From Desulfovibrionales bacterium (GTDB taxonomy: Bacteria; Desulfobacterota; Desulfovibrionia; Desulfovibrionales; Desulfonatronaceae): DNA of 64,000 bases. Both the position numbers and the translations under genes were made by a program. Where the stretch lies: NCBI GenBank assembly GCA_007693505.1, contig REDL01000051.1, positions 1 to 64,000 of the forward strand, written 5' to 3'. Within the stretch, counting starts at the first letter, position 1. Each line of letters starts with the position of its first letter. The notes under the pieces were generated by a model that was given only the letters and a program-made list of their open reading frames with translations, was not told where the DNA came from and ran no database searches. Of the stretch, positions 8,790-18,695 are shown in pieces.

Positions 8790-10337
8790 GTGAATGAAGA
8801 AAAAAACCGTCAACAATCCCAGTTAGCTGGGCCGAACCCTGAATTGCCCGATGCCGAATGGGCCGCCTTGCCTGCTGCGTTGCAAGAGGGTTGTGCCCGG
8901 GCCGGATGGTCCGAGCTGACGCTGGTCCAGAAAAAAGCAATCCCCTATGTCCTGTCTGGCCGGAACATCATGGTCCAGGCCCGGACCGGAAGCGGCAAGA
9001 CCGGGGCGTTCATCCTGCCTCTGCTGGAACGAATAGATGCCACCCGACCGGATTGCCAGGCTCTGGTGCTCACCCCTACCCGGGAACTGGCCCGACAAGT
9101 CGCCCAGGAGGCCACTGTGCTGGCCGGAGAGTCCGGTTTGAACGTGGTGCCGGTATATGGCGGCGTTGGCTATCAGGCGCAACGAGACGCTTTTCGTCAG
9201 GGCGCGCATCTTGTGGTGGGCACCCCGGGCCGTATCCTGGATCACCTCCTGGGGCGCAACCTCGGCCTGGACCACCTGCGCACCCTGATTTTCGATGAAG
9301 CGGACCGGATGCTTTCCGTGGGCTTCTACCCGGACATGCGCGAGTTGCAACGCTATTTGCCGGCCAAGGGCGTGGATGCCTTCATGTTTTCGGCCACCTA
9401 CCCGGAAAGCGTCATCCAGCTGGGCCGGGAGTTTCTGACAGACCCGGCCTTTCTCGGCCTGTCAGGGGACCAGGTGCACATCGCGGAGATCGAACATTCC
9501 TTTTGTGTTGTTCCGCCCATGCTCCGGGACAAAACCCTGATCCGCCTGCTGGAAATGGAGAACCCCACCTCGGCGATCATCTTTTGCAATACCAAGAACA
9601 ACGTGGAATTCGTCACCGCCATTCTCAAGCAGTACGGATTCGACGCCGAGGACATTTCCTCCAATCTGTCCCAAAACAAGCGAGAAGAGGTTCTGGCCCG
9701 GATTCGCTCCGGGAACCTGCGCCTTCTGGTCGCCACGGACGTGGCTGGCCGTGGCATCGACATCCCTGGTCTGTCCCATGTCTTCCTTTACGAATCCCCC
9801 GAAGACCCGGAGTCCTACATCCACCGGGCCGGACGCACCGGTCGGGCCGGGGCATCCGGTACGGTGATCACCCTGGTGGATATCATGGAAAAGATCGAGC
9901 TGGATCGTATCGCCACCCGGTTCGGGATCAAGATGCTGGAACGGAATTCACCGGAGGAAACGGACGTCCTGCCCATACTGGAGGACCGGATTACGATACT
10001 CCTGGAAAACAAACAGCGCCGCTTGAACCTGGCCCAGAAGGAGCGGGCCGCCCGCTTCCTACCGACCATTCCCAAGTTCGCGCAAAGCGAGGACACTGCG
10101 GCATTGCTCGCCCTGCTCCTGGACGAACTCTACCAGCGCTCCATGAATGTCTCCCCGCCGGAGCCGGATACCCTGACGGAGCGAACCCGCCGCCCAAAAT
10201 CCCCCCACCAGTCAGGCCCACCGGCTGAAGGAACCAAGAAAAAGCGCCGACGCCGCAAACCCAAGACGTCTCCTTCCGGCAAAAATAACGGAGAAGCCGG
10301 AGCGAACCGCTCTGAATCCCACTCCACTGAAGAATGA
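8790..10337 (+). CDS. DEAD/DEAH-box ATP-dependent RNA helicase
   Basis: This is a superfamily-2 RNA helicase (515 aa) with all core motifs: ARTGSGKTGAF (Walker A), TPTRELARQ (Ia), GTPGRILDHL (Ib), DEADRM (II), FSATYP (III), FCNTKNNVEF (IV), ATDVAGRGIDIPG (V) and HRAGRTGRAGASG (VI). A linker of ~100 residues leads to a highly basic tail (KKKRRRRKPK) and an acidic end, suiting RNA or ribosome binding. Members act in cold adaptation, ribosome assembly or mRNA decay; the paralog cannot be assigned. I prefer the GTG at 8790 because GAGGAG lies 6 nt upstream; a GTG at 8766 would add eight residues. It follows purL by 42 nt. Confidence 0.92.
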   Translation: MNEEKNRQQSQLAGPNPELPDAEWAALPAALQEGCARAGWSELTLVQKKAIPYVLSGRNIMVQARTGSGKTGAFILPLLERIDATRPDCQALVLTPTRELARQVAQEATVLAGESGLNVVPVYGGVGYQAQRDAFRQGAHLVVGTPGRILDHLLGRNLGLDHLRTLIFDEADRMLSVGFYPDMRELQRYLPAKGVDAFMFSATYPESVIQLGREFLTDPAFLGLSGDQVHIAEIEHSFCVVPPMLRDKTLIRLLEMENPTSAIIFCNTKNNVEFVTAILKQYGFDAEDISSNLSQNKREEVLARIRSGNLRLLVATDVAGRGIDIPGLSHVFLYESPEDPESYIHRAGRTGRAGASGTVITLVDIMEKIELDRIATRFGIKMLERNSPEETDVLPILEDRITILLENKQRRLNLAQKERAARFLPTIPKFAQSEDTAALLALLLDELYQRSMNVSPPEPDTLTERTRRPKSPHQSGPPAEGTKKKRRRRKPKTSPSGKNNGEAGANRSESHSTEE

Positions 10338-10475
10338 GCCGCGGGGGGCGGATGGGGATAACGAGCCTTCTGGCACTGGAAATATGAACCAATATTCGTC
10401 AATATCCGCCCAGGGATCATCTTGCACCACCTCGTCCAAAGACCCCTTTTCTCCTTCAAAACACCAGAGGTCTTC

Positions 10476-11624
10476 ATGCAGATTCATTTTCTCGACGCAC
10501 CGGATTCCAACACACTGGGAAAATTGATCCAACAGGTCGCCGACCAGCAGGAGGTCAAGTCCTTGCTGATATTGGCCTGTGACGCTGACCCGCTGCATGC
10601 GGCAACTCTTGACCCGGTATTGCGGGCATGCCCCAAGCCGGTCTTTGGAGGCATTTTCCCGCAAATCCTGCATGGCCCCAATGCCATGGCGTCCGGGGCC
10701 CTGGTGGTTGGATTGCCCTGGCCGGCAGAGTCCAGAGTGATCCAGGGACTCAGCGACCCCAGTGCCGACTATTTCGAGTCCATCCTGAGCCAATTCGGGA
10801 CCACGGACACCGCGGAGCAAACCATGTTCGTCTTTGTTGATGGTTTGAGTACCCGGATCACCGGCCTGATCGACGCCCTGTTCAACTGCCTGGGGCTGCA
10901 GCCCAACTATATCGGCGGCGGAGCCGGCTCCCTGAGTTTCCAGCAACGTCCATGCCTGTTCACCAACCAGGGACTCCTCCAGGACGCCGCCGTGCTGGGA
11001 CTGGTCAATACGCACAGTTCCATTGGCGTGGCCCACGGCTGGACCCCGGTCAGTGATGCCTTCAAGGTTACTGAGGCCGACCGCAACACAGTGATCAGTC
11101 TGAACTGGCAACCGGCCTTTGAGGTGTACAAGAAGATCGTGGAAGACCACTCCGGGCGTACTTTCTCCACGGAACCATTTTTCGAATTGGCCAAGTCCTA
11201 TCCTTTGGGGTTTGCCAAACTGGACGCGGAAATGATTGTTCGCGACCCAATCATCCTGGACGGGACAAAGATGGTCTGTGTCGGTGAAGTCGCCGAGGGC
11301 AGCCACATGCACATCCTCAACGGCAACTTGGATTCCCTGGTGGCCGGTGCTGTCCATGCCCGAGAACTGGCCGAGGCCGGGATGCTCCACGATCCCATGA
11401 AGAACAACGAAGCGGCCACGGCCAGATTGATGTTTTTCGTGGATTGCATTTCCCGAGTTCTCTACCTGGATGCTGAATTCCAACAGGAGCTGAAAGCGGT
11501 GGAAATGGGCCTGCCCATGATCGGAGCCCTGACCCTGGGTGAAATCGCCAATACCGGAGACGCCTACCTGGAATTCTACAACAAGACATCCGTGGTCGGT
11601 ATCCTCCATGACCACAATAGATGA
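10476..11624 (+). CDS. FIST-domain sensor protein
   Basis: This protein (382 aa) has a FIST_N domain (ligand-binding, often proposed to sense small molecules such as amino acids) followed by FIST_C. Characteristic stretches are GGIFPQILHGPNAMASGALVVGL near residue 65, YIGGGAGSLSFQQRPCLFTNQGLLQDAAVLGLV near 150, and LMFFVDCISRVLYLDAEFQQEL followed by ALTLGEIANTGDAYLEFYNKTSVVGIL at the end. There is no signal peptide or membrane helix, so it should be cytoplasmic. The ATG at 10476 follows AGAGGT. The stop overlaps the start of the hybrid kinase by 17 nt, so the two are probably translated together and act as sensor and kinase. Confidence 0.9.
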   Translation: MQIHFLDAPDSNTLGKLIQQVADQQEVKSLLILACDADPLHAATLDPVLRACPKPVFGGIFPQILHGPNAMASGALVVGLPWPAESRVIQGLSDPSADYFESILSQFGTTDTAEQTMFVFVDGLSTRITGLIDALFNCLGLQPNYIGGGAGSLSFQQRPCLFTNQGLLQDAAVLGLVNTHSSIGVAHGWTPVSDAFKVTEADRNTVISLNWQPAFEVYKKIVEDHSGRTFSTEPFFELAKSYPLGFAKLDAEMIVRDPIILDGTKMVCVGEVAEGSHMHILNGNLDSLVAGAVHARELAEAGMLHDPMKNNEAATARLMFFVDCISRVLYLDAEFQQELKAVEMGLPMIGALTLGEIANTGDAYLEFYNKTSVVGILHDHNR

Positions 11625-14600
11625 CGATGTTCGTCGGCAGATTCTCCTAGAAATCGCCCTGTCCATCAGTGGCGAATTGGAACTGCGCGCACTGCTGGGC
11701 AAAAGTCTGCCCCTGTTTTTGCGCAAGCTGAACTGCACCGCCGCCGCGGTGGTCCAGCTTGCGGATCCGGAACCCGTCACCTCCCAGGCTGTCCCGCTGT
11801 CCATTCCCCGCCACCCTGAGTGGCCAAACATGGTCCGGCGGATCCGCCGCAACCTCATCGAAGATCCGGAACAATTTTTCGCGGAAGACCAGGGTCCTGG
11901 TGGGCTCTGGTTCGGATTTCGACTGCGCGGTTTCGGCATGCTGCTCCTGGCCCGACAGGCGCTCTTTGACCCACTCTTCCTGCGCGAATTCCAGCCCTTG
12001 ACCGACATGCTGGCCCGAGCCTGCCTGGCCTGCCTGGAGTCGGAGCGCCGCAAACAGGTGGAGCAAAAGCTGTCCTTGACCCAGGCCAGCCAGCGGGCCT
12101 TGCTGGACAACCTCCCGTTCATGGCCTGGATGAAAGACGCAACGGGCCGGTACACGGCGGTGAACAAGAGCTTTGCGGGCCACACCGGCCTGCAGTTTGG
12201 CGACATTATCGGCAAAACCACCTATGAGGTCTGGCCTCAGGAAAAAGCCGCACTGTTTGCCGCGGATGACGAGTCCATTCTGCGGACCGGCCACCCCATC
12301 GAGGGACGGGACCAGGAAACCTCTCCCAACGGGGATATCCGTTGGTTCGAGTACGCCAAGCGCCCCATCATTCAGCCGGCGTCCGGGGAGATCACCGGGA
12401 CCACCGGCTTTCGCTGGGATGTCTCCAGCCGTGTTCTCGCCGAACAAAACCTGAAATATCGCACGGCCTTCCAGCGCGTGGTCATGGACCTGGCCATCGG
12501 ATTCGTGAATACCCCTCTGGAGCGTCTGGACCAAGGCATCAACAACGCCCTGGCCATGACCGGACAGTTTGCCGGGGTGGATCGGGCCTACCTGTTCCGC
12601 TACGATTTTGTGCGCAATGTCATGGACAATACCCATGAGTGGTGTGCCGCGGGCATTGCTCCGCAAATCACCAACCTGCGTAACATATCCAATACCCAGT
12701 TTCCGGACTGGGTCCAGGCCCATCGCCAGGGGAAGATCGTGCACATTCCCAGCGTAGCCAAGCTTGCACGGGAGAACCCGATTCGAGGCGTTCTGGAGTC
12801 CCAGGGCATTCGCACCCTGATCACGTTGCCCTTGATCCAGGACCAACACTGTTTTGGTTTTGTTGGTTTCGACGTGGTACAGGAAGAAAAAGTCTGGAGT
12901 GACGAGGAAATCGACCTGCTGCGGATTCTGGCCGAGCTGTTCACCAATGCGGAGGTCCGGCGCACGCACGAACGGCATTTGGTGCAAGCCAGGACCGGGG
13001 CCGAGGCGGCCAGCCGGGCCAAAAGTGAATTTCTGGCCAATATGAGCCATGAAATCCGCACCCCGCTCCACGGCGTGGTGAGCATGATCGGCCTGCTCAA
13101 GGAAACCAGGACCTCCTCGGAACAGCGTGAATTTCTGCACATGGCGGAAACGTCGGCGGAATCCCTCTTGTCGGTCATCAACGACATCTTGGATTTTTCC
13201 AAGATCGAGGCCGGAAAACTGGAACTCTCCCTCCAGTTTTTTGACCTGGAAGATGAAATTCACCGCATGAGCGGGCTGATCGCGACCAAGGCCCGGGAGA
13301 AAAACCTGGAACTCATGGTCCGATACGACCCCAGAACCCCACGAATCGTGGAAGGGGACAATCTGCGCCTGCGTCAAATCCTCTCCAATCTTTTGGCCAA
13401 CGCCATCAAGTTCACGGAGCGCGGCCACATCCTGCTCAACATCGAACCCCTCTATCAGGAAGAAAACCTGGCCATGATTCGCTTTTTGGTGGAGGACACC
13501 GGTATCGGCATCCCCGAAAACCGTTTGCAACACATTTTCGAACAGTTCACCCAGGTGGATGGTTCCACCAGTCGCCGCTACGGAGGCACCGGCCTGGGCT
13601 TGGCCATCTGCCAGCAGTTGGTGACCATGATGGGCGGGACCATCACGGTGGGCAGCACCATCAACCGGGGATCGCGCTTCTTTTTCGATCTGCCACTGCC
13701 ATACCGGAAAATCACTCCGGATAAACCAACGGATACGTTACCGGATGCACCACCAGATGCATCATTGGGCACGCCTCATGCATTACCAGGCAATCTCCGC
13801 GGCTATCGGGCCCTGATTGTCGACGACCAGGCCATCAACCGCCGGATTCTGGCCGAACATCTGTCCGCCTGGGGCATGGAACATGAAACGGCGGAAAATG
13901 CCTGGGAGGCGATGCACAAACTGGAAGCCGCCATGGAACGCTTCACCCCCTTCGACATTATGCTCCTGGATTATTCCATGCCGGAGATGAACGGAGTGGA
14001 GTTGGCCCAGACGCTGCATAAATCCACGAAGTGGCGGGCTCTGCGCCTGATCCTGCTGACTTCCAAGTGGACCCAAATGAGTTTGCAGCAGTGCAACGAA
14101 GTGGGTCTGAACGCGGTACTCTCCAAACCGGTAGCCACTGGAGATCTTCTTGACGCATTGCACACCACGTTGTCGCTTGGTCATGGCCCAGGCTGCATGG
14201 AGAAATCCGCGGCCAATACCGATCCAGACGTGAAATCGTCTTCTTTGGAATCGTCTGATTTTTGGTCTTCTCAGGAAAGGGCGATTCGCGTCCTGCTGGT
14301 GGATGACCACCCCGTGAATCGCAAGTCCGTCACCATGAGCCTGCGAAAATTGCAGTGCGAGATAACCACGGCGGAAAACGGTCTGGAAGCTCTGAAACTG
14401 GTGCAGGAACTCGATGTGGATATCGTGCTCATGGACGTACAGATGCCAGTGATGGACGGGTACGAGGCCACCCGGGCCATCCGAAATCTGGGAGGGCGAT
14501 ACGCCGTGCTGCCGATTATCGCCTTGACCGCCAATGCCATGGAGGGAGACCGGCAGCGCTGTCTGGATGCCGGCATGAGCGACTATCTGCCGAAACCACT

Positions 14601-15045
14601 GCCCAAAGAGGGGTTGGCCACTCTTCTGGCCGCACACCGTCCAAAACCGACACCGCGGGCCGAGAATCAACACCAGTCACCATCCATTCGGCCGGATCTG
14701 GATTACGCCGCTTTGTTGCAACAATACGAGGGCGACCTGGACATGGCCCGAGAAATGCTCCAGGATTTTCTGGCGGACACCGCGATTGAGATCGCCGCCA
14801 TCGGCCAAGCCCTGGCCCGTCGTGATCCGAAAACCGAGCAGCTGGCCCATCGGCTCAAAGGGCCCAGTTCGTATGTCGGTGCGGTGCGTATGCAAACACA
14901 GTGCTCCCGAATCGTCGAGACCGCGCGTCGTGGACAATGGGATGCAGCCGACCAGGAGTTTCAGGCCTTGCAGCGGGCTTGGACCGGATTTACCGCGGAA
15001 AGCACGGCCTGGTTGTGTAAGAGAGAGACGGATGCGCAGGGTTGA
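11608..15045 (+). CDS. Hybrid sensor histidine kinase: PAS-GAF-HisKA-HATPase-REC-REC-HPt
   Basis: This is a cytoplasmic phosphorelay kinase (1145 aa) with no transmembrane helix. Domains in order: a ~150-residue N-terminal region, PAS (~165-275, LLDNLPFMAWMKDATGRYTAVN), GAF (~285-450), HisKA with MSHEIRTPLHG (His ~481), HATPase with NAIKF and [17 protein letters not shown] (~590-690), REC1 (~735-850, acceptor in LLDYSMPEMNG), REC2 (~894-1010, [11 protein letters not shown]) and an HPt domain with LAHRLKG (His ~1081). The start is ATG 11608, inside the end of the FIST gene. The HPt domain can pass phosphate to a separate regulator, plausibly the REC-HD-GYP protein encoded 92 nt downstream. The input signal may come through the FIST protein. 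Confidence 0.93.
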   Translation: MTTIDDDVRRQILLEIALSISGELELRALLGKSLPLFLRKLNCTAAAVVQLADPEPVTSQAVPLSIPRHPEWPNMVRRIRRNLIEDPEQFFAEDQGPGGLWFGFRLRGFGMLLLARQALFDPLFLREFQPLTDMLARACLACLESERRKQVEQKLSLTQASQRALLDNLPFMAWMKDATGRYTAVNKSFAGHTGLQFGDIIGKTTYEVWPQEKAALFAADDESILRTGHPIEGRDQETSPNGDIRWFEYAKRPIIQPASGEITGTTGFRWDVSSRVLAEQNLKYRTAFQRVVMDLAIGFVNTPLERLDQGINNALAMTGQFAGVDRAYLFRYDFVRNVMDNTHEWCAAGIAPQITNLRNISNTQFPDWVQAHRQGKIVHIPSVAKLARENPIRGVLESQGIRTLITLPLIQDQHCFGFVGFDVVQEEKVWSDEEIDLLRILAELFTNAEVRRTHERHLVQARTGAEAASRAKSEFLANMSHEIRTPLHGVVSMIGLLKETRTSSEQREFLHMAETSAESLLSVINDILDFSKIEAGKLELSLQFFDLEDEIHRMSGLIATKAREKNLELMVRYDPRTPRIVEGDNLRLRQILSNLLANAIKFTERGHILLNIEPLYQEENLAMIRFLVEDTGIGIPENRLQHIFEQFTQVDGSTSRRYGGTGLGLAICQQLVTMMGGTITVGSTINRGSRFFFDLPLPYRKITPDKPTDTLPDAPPDASLGTPHALPGNLRGYRALIVDDQAINRRILAEHLSAWGMEHETAENAWEAMHKLEAAMERFTPFDIMLLDYSMPEMNGVELAQTLHKSTKWRALRLILLTSKWTQMSLQQCNEVGLNAVLSKPVATGDLLDALHTTLSLGHGPGCMEKSAANTDPDVKSSSLESSDFWSSQERAIRVLLVDDHPVNRKSVTMSLRKLQCEITTAENGLEALKLVQELDVDIVLMDVQMPVMDGYEATRAIRNLGGRYAVLPIIALTANAMEGDRQRCLDAGMSDYLPKPLPKEGLATLLAAHRPKPTPRAENQHQSPSIRPDLDYAALLQQYEGDLDMAREMLQDFLADTAIEIAAIGQALARRDPKTEQLAHRLKGPSSYVGAVRMQTQCSRIVETARRGQWDAADQEFQALQRAWTGFTAESTAWLCKRETDAQG

Positions 15046-15137
15046 CAACCCGTCACAGAGGTGCCTTTCTCGAGGTGACCGCGGACCAGGGCGGACATGA
15101 GCCACGCATCTGTATCCGGCAGTGAGGAGCAGCAGCC

Positions 15138-16130
15138 ATGAAGGTTTTAATTGTCGATGACGAGAAATTGAGTCGAAAGACTCTAGGATTCTTCCTTGAA
15201 AGGCTTGGTCACGAAGTGCTCCTTGCGGAAAACGGCGAGCAGGGCTTCCAGATCTGGCAGGAGATTTCGCCCCGGATCGTCCTCACGGACTGGAACATGC
15301 CGGTCATGGACGGCTCGGAACTCTGCCGACGGATCCGGGCCACCGAGGGCGATGATTACACCTATCTGATCATGATCACCTCCCGGACGGATTCCAACGA
15401 TCTGGTCGCCGGATTCGAAGCCGGGGTGGACGACTATCTGACCAAGCCGGTGCGCAAGGATGAACTCGCCGTCCGACTCAAGGCCGGAGAGCGGATTTTC
15501 AGCCTCCAGGACAAGGACATGGTCATCTTTGCCCTGGCCAAGCTGGCCGAGACAAGGGACTCGGAAACCGGCTTTCACCTGGAGCGCATCCAAGGCTACT
15601 CCCGCCTCCTGGCCGAAGCACTGGACCGGGAGGTATTTCCGGAGGTCAACCGTCAGTTCATCGACACCATTCACGCCACCAGCCCGCTTCACGACGTGGG
15701 CAAGGTGGGCATTCCGGACCGGATTCTGCTCAAACCGGATCGACTCAATGATGAGGAATTCGCAATCATCAAGACCCACACCACCATCGGTTTTGAAACC
15801 CTGCGGAGCGCAATCCAGAAAAATCCCAAGGCCGTCTATCTGCGCATGTCCGCGGATATCGCCCGCAGCCACCATGAGCGCTGGGACGGCAGCGGATATC
15901 CCGACGGTCTGCAAGGCGAGGCAATCCCTTTGGCTGCGCGCATCCTGGCCGTGGCCGATGTCTACGACGCTCTGATTTCCAAGCGGGTCTACAAGGAGGC
16001 CTTCACCCACGAAGCCACACGCAGCCTCATCCTGGAAGGCCGAGGCTCCCACTTTGATCCGCGGATCGTGGACACATTTCTCGAAGTGGAAGACCGCATT
16101 CTGGCCGTGGCCCGCAAATTCCAGGAATAG
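15138..16130 (+). CDS. Response regulator with HD-GYP phosphodiesterase domain
   Basis: This two-domain regulator (330 aa) combines an N-terminal receiver (VDDEKLSRKTLGFFLE, phospho-acceptor Asp in LTDWNMPVMDG near residue 52, conserved Lys in YLTKPV) with an HD-GYP domain. The latter keeps SPLHDVGKVGIPD, SHHERWDGSGYPDGLQGEAIPLAARILAVADVYDAL, that is the HD pair and the GYP signature, so it should hydrolyse cyclic-di-GMP. It follows the hybrid kinase, whose HPt domain is the likely phosphodonor. AGGAG sits 8 nt before the ATG. Closest known architecture is the RpfG/two-component HD-GYP group. Confidence 0.94.
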   Translation: MKVLIVDDEKLSRKTLGFFLERLGHEVLLAENGEQGFQIWQEISPRIVLTDWNMPVMDGSELCRRIRATEGDDYTYLIMITSRTDSNDLVAGFEAGVDDYLTKPVRKDELAVRLKAGERIFSLQDKDMVIFALAKLAETRDSETGFHLERIQGYSRLLAEALDREVFPEVNRQFIDTIHATSPLHDVGKVGIPDRILLKPDRLNDEEFAIIKTHTTIGFETLRSAIQKNPKAVYLRMSADIARSHHERWDGSGYPDGLQGEAIPLAARILAVADVYDALISKRVYKEAFTHEATRSLILEGRGSHFDPRIVDTFLEVEDRILAVARKFQE

Positions 16131-16146
16131 GCAATGGTCTCGTCCA

Positions 16147-16563
16147 ATGCCTGACCGTTTCCCACATCCATTGACCCTTGCCCTGCTCGTCGGACTTTTC
16201 GGCGCGGCCGGGGCCATCAGCCGCCATATTATGACCATGACGGCTTTCTGGCTTCTGGGACCGGAATTCCCTTGGGGGACCTTCCTGGTGAATGTATCGG
16301 GCTGCTTTCTCTTCGGGGTGCTCTGGGCGCTCTCTGAACATCGCTGCGTGATCCCATTTCCGGTCAGCATGGCCATGCTGACCGGGTTCGTGGGATCGTT
16401 CACCACTTTTTCCAGTCTGGTCTTTGAAACCGAACTCCTGCTTCAGACAAAACAGTGGGGATCTTTAGCCCTGTATCTCCTCGGCCAGAATATACTGGGC
16501 TTTGCCGCCCTGGCGTTGGGATTGTGGATCGCAGGCGGCCAACAATCTCCGGATAAAAGTTGA
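16147..16563 (+). CDS. crcB: Fluoride ion channel CrcB/Fluc
   Basis: This protein (138 aa) forms dimers that let fluoride leave the cell. It has four hydrophobic segments and the family signatures GTFLVNVSGCFLFGVLWAL (conserved Asn of the pore) and GFVGSFTTFSSLVFE (the phenylalanine/threonine track and Na+-binding region). Length matches the family. The ATG at 16147 lies 16 nt after the stop of the HD-GYP gene, so it may be co-transcribed. I see no fluoride riboswitch in the short gap. The frame continues upstream through the HD-GYP gene, but that part is not CrcB-like. Confidence 0.93.
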   Translation: MPDRFPHPLTLALLVGLFGAAGAISRHIMTMTAFWLLGPEFPWGTFLVNVSGCFLFGVLWALSEHRCVIPFPVSMAMLTGFVGSFTTFSSLVFETELLLQTKQWGSLALYLLGQNILGFAALALGLWIAGGQQSPDKS

Positions 16564-16639
16564 GTGCGGCCCAATGCATGCAGCCAATGAGACCACCCGT
16601 TCCGGACAGGCATCCGCCCCCCTCTGAAGAAAAGCCTGC

Positions 16640-18175
16640 TTAGTCCTTTTCCGGCCACTCCGTTACAAGTTCCACGAGCGTCCGCACCCCAAAGCCGGTG
16701 CCGCCGGAAATGCCGTGATCCCCCTTTTTTTTGGCAAAGGCCGGACCGGCGATATCCAGATGCACCCAAGGTATCTTTTCAGGTACGAAACGCTGCAGAA
16801 ACAGAGCGGCGTGGATGGCCCCGCCCTCACGGGCCCCAACGTTTTTCAGGTCCGCCACCTCGCTTTTCAATTCCTCCGTGTAGTCAGCCCAAAGCGGCAT
16901 GGGCCAGGCCGGTTCACCTACCTGCTCCCCAATGCGCCGGACCAGTTCGGACAACGACGCCGGTTCGGCAAAGACGCCGGCAATACGCGGCCCCAGGGAG
17001 ACGACCATCGCACCGGTCAAGGTCGCCACGTCGATGATACCCAACGGCTTGTACTGCTTGCTGTAGGCCAGGGCGTCGCATAGCAACAACCGCCCCTCGG
17101 CGTCGGTATTGATGATTTCCACGGTCTTACCGGAGTAACTCGTGACCACGTCGCCTGGTTTGATGGCCAGGGAACCGGGAGTGTTTTCCGTGCAGGGGAG
17201 GATCCCCACTACCCGGCGTTGCCCCTGACGATCTTTACCCAGCCGCCCATACGCCTCGAAAAAGCCCAGCACGGCCGCGGCTCCGCCCATGTCGCCCTTC
17301 ATCTCCTCCATGCCCTGGCTGGGCTTCAGGGAAATGCCTCCGGTATCAAAGCTAATTCCTTTGCCGATCAGAACCAGTGGCGCATGTCTGCCTTCAGCCG
17401 CCTGGCCCGGGGAAATGTCGGGATGTGTATCCAGAATGATCAGCCGAGCCTGTTCCGGATTGGACTGGAAGACAGCGGCGTAGGCACCCATGCCCAGTTC
17501 CCTGATCTGCTCTGCAGTCAGGATATCCGCCCGGAAACCATGCCGCATGGCCATTTCCCGAGCTGTTTCCGCCAGGTATTCCGGTGTAGCCAGGTTGGCG
17601 GGCATGTTCACCAGGTCACGGGCCAGGTGCAGGCCTTGGCCCACAGCCACGGCTTCATTCATTCTGCTCAGCAAGGCCATGTCCACAGGCTTGTCCTGCA
17701 ACAGAGACAAAAGGGGTGGAGTCTTTTTCTTCTCATCTTGCTCCGTTTTCAGTCGATCAAAGCGGTAGACGGCGGTCATGGCCGCGGAAACCGACTCTTC
17801 GGCGGCCACGGTGATATCCAATCCGGTGTCTTGCAACGTCGCCGTATTCAATCCAAGCTCGACCATCTCCAGATCCATGGCGCAGCCCACGGCAGCGGCC
17901 ACTGCCTGACGCAGTTCCCGCACTCCAAAGCCCGCTCGACGTCCCAAACCGGCCAAAATCAAAGCTGGAGAACTCACCCCGGCTGGTGGATAAAAATAGC
18001 GCACGGATTTCGTGCTTCCGGAAAATCTGGTCACCGCGGAGTTATCGGCCAGCCAGCCACCCTCACCAGCCAACCAGGCATGCAGCCCGGGCAACAGACC
18101 GTCCTCTTTCTCAAACCCAAAAAAAATCAGGGCATCCCCATTATATTCCTCTTGAACGCGCAATGCTGTTTCCAT
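16640..18175 (-). CDS. pepA: Leucyl aminopeptidase (M17 family)
   Basis: This is a cytosolic bimetallic aminopeptidase (511 aa) that removes N-terminal residues from peptides and forms hexamers. The N-terminal macro-like domain precedes a C-terminal catalytic domain with LVLIGKGISFDTGGISLKPS (metal ligands Lys/Asp), MKGDMGGAAAVLGF and the M17 signature NTDAEGRLLLCDALAY. The catalytic arginine lies in that signature. The ATG at 18175 is preceded by an AGGAGG site 5 nt away. It is a single-gene unit facing the crcB gene convergently. Confidence 0.95.
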   Translation of the reverse strand: METALRVQEEYNGDALIFFGFEKEDGLLPGLHAWLAGEGGWLADNSAVTRFSGSTKSVRYFYPPAGVSSPALILAGLGRRAGFGVRELRQAVAAAVGCAMDLEMVELGLNTATLQDTGLDITVAAEESVSAAMTAVYRFDRLKTEQDEKKKTPPLLSLLQDKPVDMALLSRMNEAVAVGQGLHLARDLVNMPANLATPEYLAETAREMAMRHGFRADILTAEQIRELGMGAYAAVFQSNPEQARLIILDTHPDISPGQAAEGRHAPLVLIGKGISFDTGGISLKPSQGMEEMKGDMGGAAAVLGFFEAYGRLGKDRQGQRRVVGILPCTENTPGSLAIKPGDVVTSYSGKTVEIINTDAEGRLLLCDALAYSKQYKPLGIIDVATLTGAMVVSLGPRIAGVFAEPASLSELVRRIGEQVGEPAWPMPLWADYTEELKSEVADLKNVGAREGGAIHAALFLQRFVPEKIPWVHLDIAGPAFAKKKGDHGISGGTGFGVRTLVELVTEWPEKD

Positions 18176-18695
18176 TGTTCCTCCTCAAGGTGCGATCGTA
18201 AAAAAACACCATCAAGTATCGTGATCCGTGCACTCCGTCCAGTTACGGGGATATCCCTGGCAGGGCAGATTTGTTCTCAAACCACAGGAGTTCTGGATCG
18301 CTATCAAGTTTTTTGCAAAGACCAAATTCACCCGGTATCCTTGCCGTCATGTATTTGCGATACCGGAAGAGCAGACTTGGACAACCACAAAAAACGTCGT
18401 TTCCGCGGATAAAAGAATGTGCTCTGTTGTCCTGTAAGCAAGAATACAGCCAGAATAACGCTGAACGTGCCCCGAAAAAGTCCGGTATATCCGCAAATAT
18501 CGTCATTGCGGTGTTGCCGTGGTCGAGCTACCAAGAGACTGGACTGCTTCTTAAGACTGCCTCTGTGAATTCTGTTGCTCGCCACCTGGCGGCTTGTCCG
18601 GATCGAGCATTAAAGCACGCTACCAAGACACGCCCCAAGACACACCTGCTGCTCTTGATGAGCACCTGTACTGAACGTTTTTCCTGGAGACACCC
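18176..18695. other. Non-coding gap with short inverted repeats
   Basis: No believable gene is present in these 520 bases between divergent pepA and the 3D-domain gene. Three inverted repeats are visible: CCGGTATC at 18332-18339 with GATACCGG at 18359-18366; CTGTA/TACAG near 18434-18453; and CCGCAA at 18491-18496 with TTGCGG at 18506-18511. They could be operators or a structured leader. No promoter of clear quality could be assigned by eye. Confidence 0.45.

Noticed and set aside
5388-8816. A 1142-codon open frame on the minus strand, antisense to purL.
   Set aside because: It is low in family-like content, rich in His/Gln/Gly, and mirrors the codon bias of purL; it is a shadow of the real gene.
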